Source: an uncultured Pelagimonas sp. (GTDB lineage: Bacteria; Pseudomonadota; Alphaproteobacteria; Rhodobacterales; Rhodobacteraceae). From it: 64,000 nt of DNA. The notes beneath the pieces were generated by a model. That model was not told the origin of the DNA and did not search any database. It worked only from the letters and a program-made list of their open reading frames with translations. Below, piece after piece: positions 61,629-64,000 of this stretch. Location of the stretch: NCBI RefSeq assembly GCF_947498515.1, contig NZ_CANMKO010000001.1, forward strand, positions 1 through 64,000. Reading direction: 5' to 3'. A program made the position numbers and the translations under genes. Each line of letters starts with the position of its first letter. Positions within the stretch are counted from its first letter, which is position 1.

Positions 61629-62783
61629 TTAGCGGCGTGGACCTGCCGCCAAAGGTGTGGCCGGGGCCGATGTTGGCACCCGTCCATAGGCTTGGGGGAG
61701 CGAGCAAGTCTTCATCTGAGGAAGGACCTTTTCGCCAAAATGCTTGCACTCATCCATGTGCGGATAGCCCGACAAGATAAAGGCGCGCATGCCCATTTTC
61801 TGATACTCTTCCAGCTTGCTCAGAACCTGATCGGTTGAGCCAACAAGCGCCGCGCCACAGCCGGATCGCGCCCGTCCAACACCGGTCCAAAGGTTCGGCT
61901 CAACAAAGCCTTCCATATCCGCGAGTTCGCGGTTTTTGGCCTGATGGGAGACGCCAAGAGAGGTGGAATCCAAGGCGCGGTCGCGAATTTCCGTACCTTT
62001 ATCGTCGTCTAGCTTGCTGACGATGTGCTGGGCGTATTCGCGGGCTTCGGCTTCGGTGTCGCGCACGATGCAGTGCACCCGCAAGCCATAATCAAGCGTG
62101 CGACCATAGCGTTCGGCGACGGCATTCACCGCTTTCATGCGTTCCGCAAGCTGGTCTTTGGGTTCGGGCCACATCAGGTAAACGTCGCAATGCTGGCCGC
62201 AAAGCTCAAGCGCATCAGGGCTATAGCCGCCAAAATAGAGCAAAGGCCCACCGGTTTGATAAGGCACCACCGGGTCAGTCCCGAGTTCGGCAAAATCATA
62301 CACGTCGCCCTTGTGGTTGATTTTGTCTTGGGTCCAGGCCTGTTTCAAAATCTCAACCACTTCGCGGGAGCGTTGATAGCGAAAACTGCTCTCTTCTTTT
62401 TGACCGGGAAAGTCAGAAGAAATGATGTTCACCGTTAGGCGCCCTTCGAGCATGTGGTCGAGCGTGGCAAGCGTGCGGGCCAGCATGATGGGCTGCATCT
62501 CACCACAGCGCACGGCGGCCAGCATGTTGATCTTGTCAGTAATCGGCGCGCATCCGGCAACAAAGCTGAGGGTGTCTTGGCCGACTTGATAGGAGGATGG
62601 GCACAGGATATTGCGAAACCCTTGTGCTTCGGCCTCTTTGACGATGCCCGAACAATGCGCCCAGCTTGAGCGTAGCTTGCCATCCGGCACGCCAAGGAAT
62701 TCGTAGTCGTCCGAGCACAGCGCTGCGAACCATGAAACTTCTGCCGCGTCCAGATCGGGGGACGTGATGGGTACGATTGTCAT
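61629..62783 (-). CDS. LLM-class flavin-dependent monooxygenase
   Basis: A 384-residue luciferase-like/SsuD-type flavin monooxygenase: the opening TIVPITSPDLD, RCGEMQPIMLARTLATLDHMLEGRLTVNIISSDFPGQ, GGPLLYFGGYSPDALELC and MRAFILSGYPHMDECKHFGEKVLPQM are typical. These enzymes use reduced FMN and oxygen, for example to desulfonate alkanesulfonates or oxidise small organics; the substrate is not readable. Start 62783 follows GGGAGG; the in-frame extension to 62840 is discounted. It diverges from the GntR gene. Confidence 0.88.
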   Translation of the reverse strand: MTIVPITSPDLDAAEVSWFAALCSDDYEFLGVPDGKLRSSWAHCSGIVKEAEAQGFRNILCPSSYQVGQDTLSFVAGCAPITDKINMLAAVRCGEMQPIMLARTLATLDHMLEGRLTVNIISSDFPGQKEESSFRYQRSREVVEILKQAWTQDKINHKGDVYDFAELGTDPVVPYQTGGPLLYFGGYSPDALELCGQHCDVYLMWPEPKDQLAERMKAVNAVAERYGRTLDYGLRVHCIVRDTEAEAREYAQHIVSKLDDDKGTEIRDRALDSTSLGVSHQAKNRELADMEGFVEPNLWTGVGRARSGCGAALVGSTDQVLSKLEEYQKMGMRAFILSGYPHMDECKHFGEKVLPQMKTCSLPQAYGRVPTSAPATPLAAGPRR

Positions 62784-62868
62784 TAAGGTGCACCTCCCAT
62801 GCATTTTCTCTTGCGTAGCATCCGATTCTGAGTAAATCAATGGTGGATCAATTTTGGAATACCGCCTG

Positions 62869-63570
62869 ATGAGAGACCGCCATTCCCTGCCGCTTTACCT
62901 TCAGATCAGTGAAATGCTGATCCGTGAAATCAATGCTGGCCGATTGGCCGAAGGGGAACGGCTTCCACCCGAACGGGAATATGCGGCGCAGCTTGGGACC
63001 TCGGTTGGCACGTTGCGCAAGTCATTGGCAGATTTGACGAAAAAGGGTATGCTTGAGCGCATTCAAGGGTCTGGAAACTATGTGCGCGCCCAAAGCGACG
63101 TGCAGTCAGTGTATACGTTTTTCCGGGTCGAGCTCCATGAGGGGGGGGGCTTGCCCACTGCGGAATTGTTGTCGGTGGATCGCGTGACAAAGCCAGATGA
63201 CCTTCCAGAGTTTGGGGCAAGTGATGAGGCGCATCGCATTCGGCGTTTGCGTCGCCTGAACGGCAAACCGGCGGTCGTCGAGGAAATCTGGCTGGACGCG
63301 TCTTATACGAGCGAAGTGTCCGAGGGTGATCTTTCGGAATCGCTTTACCTTTATTACCGCGAAAAGCTGGGTCTATGGATAAAATCAGCCGAAGACCGGT
63401 TCTCTGTGTCCGAAGTTCCTGACTGGGCCCCGGACAGCTATGGCCTTGCGCCCGGCACGCCAACGGTTTTGGCGACACGGGTCAGCCTCGCAAATGATGG
63501 CAGCCGGGTCGAGGTTTCGCGCGGCTGGATCGATACAAACGTGGCCACCTACGTGTCGCGACTAAAATAA
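62869..63570 (+). CDS. GntR-family (HutC/UTRA) transcriptional regulator
   Basis: A 233-residue regulator: N-terminal winged HTH (LPLYLQISEMLIREINAGRLAEGERLPPEREYAAQLGTSVGTLRKSLADLTKKGMLERIQGSGNYV) and a C-terminal UTRA ligand-binding domain (RIRRLRRLNGKPAVVEEIWLD, LYLYYREKLGLWI). ATG 62869 is used; a TTG at 62854 preceded by GGTGG is the alternative. It diverges from the LLM monooxygenase and probably controls both that operon and the oxidoreductase downstream. Ligand unknown. Confidence 0.88.
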   Translation: MRDRHSLPLYLQISEMLIREINAGRLAEGERLPPEREYAAQLGTSVGTLRKSLADLTKKGMLERIQGSGNYVRAQSDVQSVYTFFRVELHEGGGLPTAELLSVDRVTKPDDLPEFGASDEAHRIRRLRRLNGKPAVVEEIWLDASYTSEVSEGDLSESLYLYYREKLGLWIKSAEDRFSVSEVPDWAPDSYGLAPGTPTVLATRVSLANDGSRVEVSRGWIDTNVATYVSRLK

Positions 63571-63583
63571 GACAGGGAAGAGA

Positions 63584-64000
63584 ATGACTAAGATCATCAA
63601 CTATGGCGTCATCGGCTGCGGCATGATGGGGCAAGAGCACTTGCGCAATATCGCCCTGTTGGATGGTGCGCGTGTGCAGGCGATTTTTGAACCTGACGCT
63701 GGAATGGCAGACAAGGCCGGTGCGATTGTGCCGGACGCTGTGTTTTACGCTTCGGTTGGTGATCTTTTGGCGGATGACGCCTTGGATTGCCTGTTGGTGG
63801 TAAGCCCCAATTACCTGCATGTGGAGCAGCTCGAAGAAATCGCCCGCACGCGTCCCTTGCCACTTTTGATGGAAAAGCCGCTCTATACCGACCCGGATCA
63901 CGCCGCGCGGATCGACGCGGTCAAAGCATCCTATCCTGCCCCGATTTGGGTCGCGATGGAGTATCGCTATATGCCGCCAGTGGCTAAGTTTCTGGACGAG
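63584..64000 (+). CDS. Gfo/Idh/MocA-family oxidoreductase, N-terminal part (cut by window end)
   Basis: The first 139 residues of a Gfo/Idh/MocA-type sugar or inositol dehydrogenase. The NAD(P)-binding opening YGVIGCGMMGQEHLRN, SPNYLH and the LMEKPLYTD (EKP) motif are visible. It starts 13 bases after the GntR stop with GGGAAG ahead and runs off the window. With GntR it suggests control of sugar-acid or polyol use. Confidence 0.9.
   Translation, partial: MTKIINYGVIGCGMMGQEHLRNIALLDGARVQAIFEPDAGMADKAGAIVPDAVFYASVGDLLADDALDCLLVVSPNYLHVEQLEEIARTRPLPLLMEKPLYTDPDHAARIDAVKASYPAPIWVAMEYRYMPPVAKFLDE

Noticed and set aside
1-64000. CRISPR arrays, insertion sequences, integrases, rRNA
   Set aside because: No regularly spaced repeats, transposase or integrase motifs, or rRNA segments were seen when reading both strands.

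Overview
The window is bacterial chromosome from an alphaproteobacterium, most likely a marine Rhodobacteraceae (roseobacter-type). The basis is the ribosomal protein sequences, the gene order argB-engB-MOSC-yidC-yidD-rnpA-rpmH, an ATP12-type F1 assembly chaperone, a BztA-like amino-acid binding protein and the GGCC-rich terminators. No database search was possible, so the genus is not assigned.

Layout. Bases 1-35360 carry the end of tuf and a fragmented S10-spc-alpha ribosomal superoperon. Ribosomal blocks (rpsJ-rplC-rplD-rplW; rplB-rpsS-rplV-rpsC-rplP; rpmC through rplR, rpsE and rpmD; rplO-secY-adk; rpsM-rpsK-rpoA; rplQ) alternate with unrelated cassettes. These are: an aquaporin, a TauE/SafE-like carrier, trmL and an accessory island (3418-11721); two acidic RTX-like repeat proteins around an oxygenase, plus a small-protein/HTTM pair (15006-22571); an MBL-fold hydrolase, a DUF1127 protein and a 44-residue ORF (27327-29338); and a BLUF photoreceptor (32136-32534). 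Bases 35390-43493 hold a broken DUF2306 gene, aroG behind an aromatic-codon attenuator, and a tight operon of htrA, rarA, a Cys-rich protein, crcB, an rluC-like gene, a HAD phosphatase and ATP12. Bases 43688-53688 hold an orphan binding protein and the minus-strand rpmH to argB/ferredoxin/sixA line, interrupted by ttcA and a GGDEF-EAL gene. The rest has a TVP38-type membrane protein with a flavoprotein reductase and sensor kinase, tRNA-Arg(ACG), a NUDIX protein, a di-haem peroxidase, and a flavin-monooxygenase cluster facing a GntR regulator.

Most interesting system. The minus-strand operon at 6417-9233 encodes a GAF-type sensor kinase, then a protein pairing a receiver-like N-terminus with a DUF2384 (MbcA/ParS-type) antitoxin C-terminus, then a RES-domain protein. 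RES proteins of characterised modules are NAD+-consuming toxins. Read together, this looks like a toxin-antitoxin pair under direct two-component control, an arrangement I do not know from described systems.

Second, aroG (DAHP synthase) is preceded by a 25-codon leader peptide containing seven aromatic codons among nine, followed by mutually exclusive hairpins ending in an intrinsic terminator: a textbook-shaped attenuator for the first step of aromatic amino-acid synthesis. Three genes (15006, 28199 and 35390) read as single proteins only after small frame corrections, two of them next to homopolymer runs, so they are either pseudogenes or base-call errors. No CRISPR array, rRNA operon, insertion sequence, integrase or replication origin was recognised.
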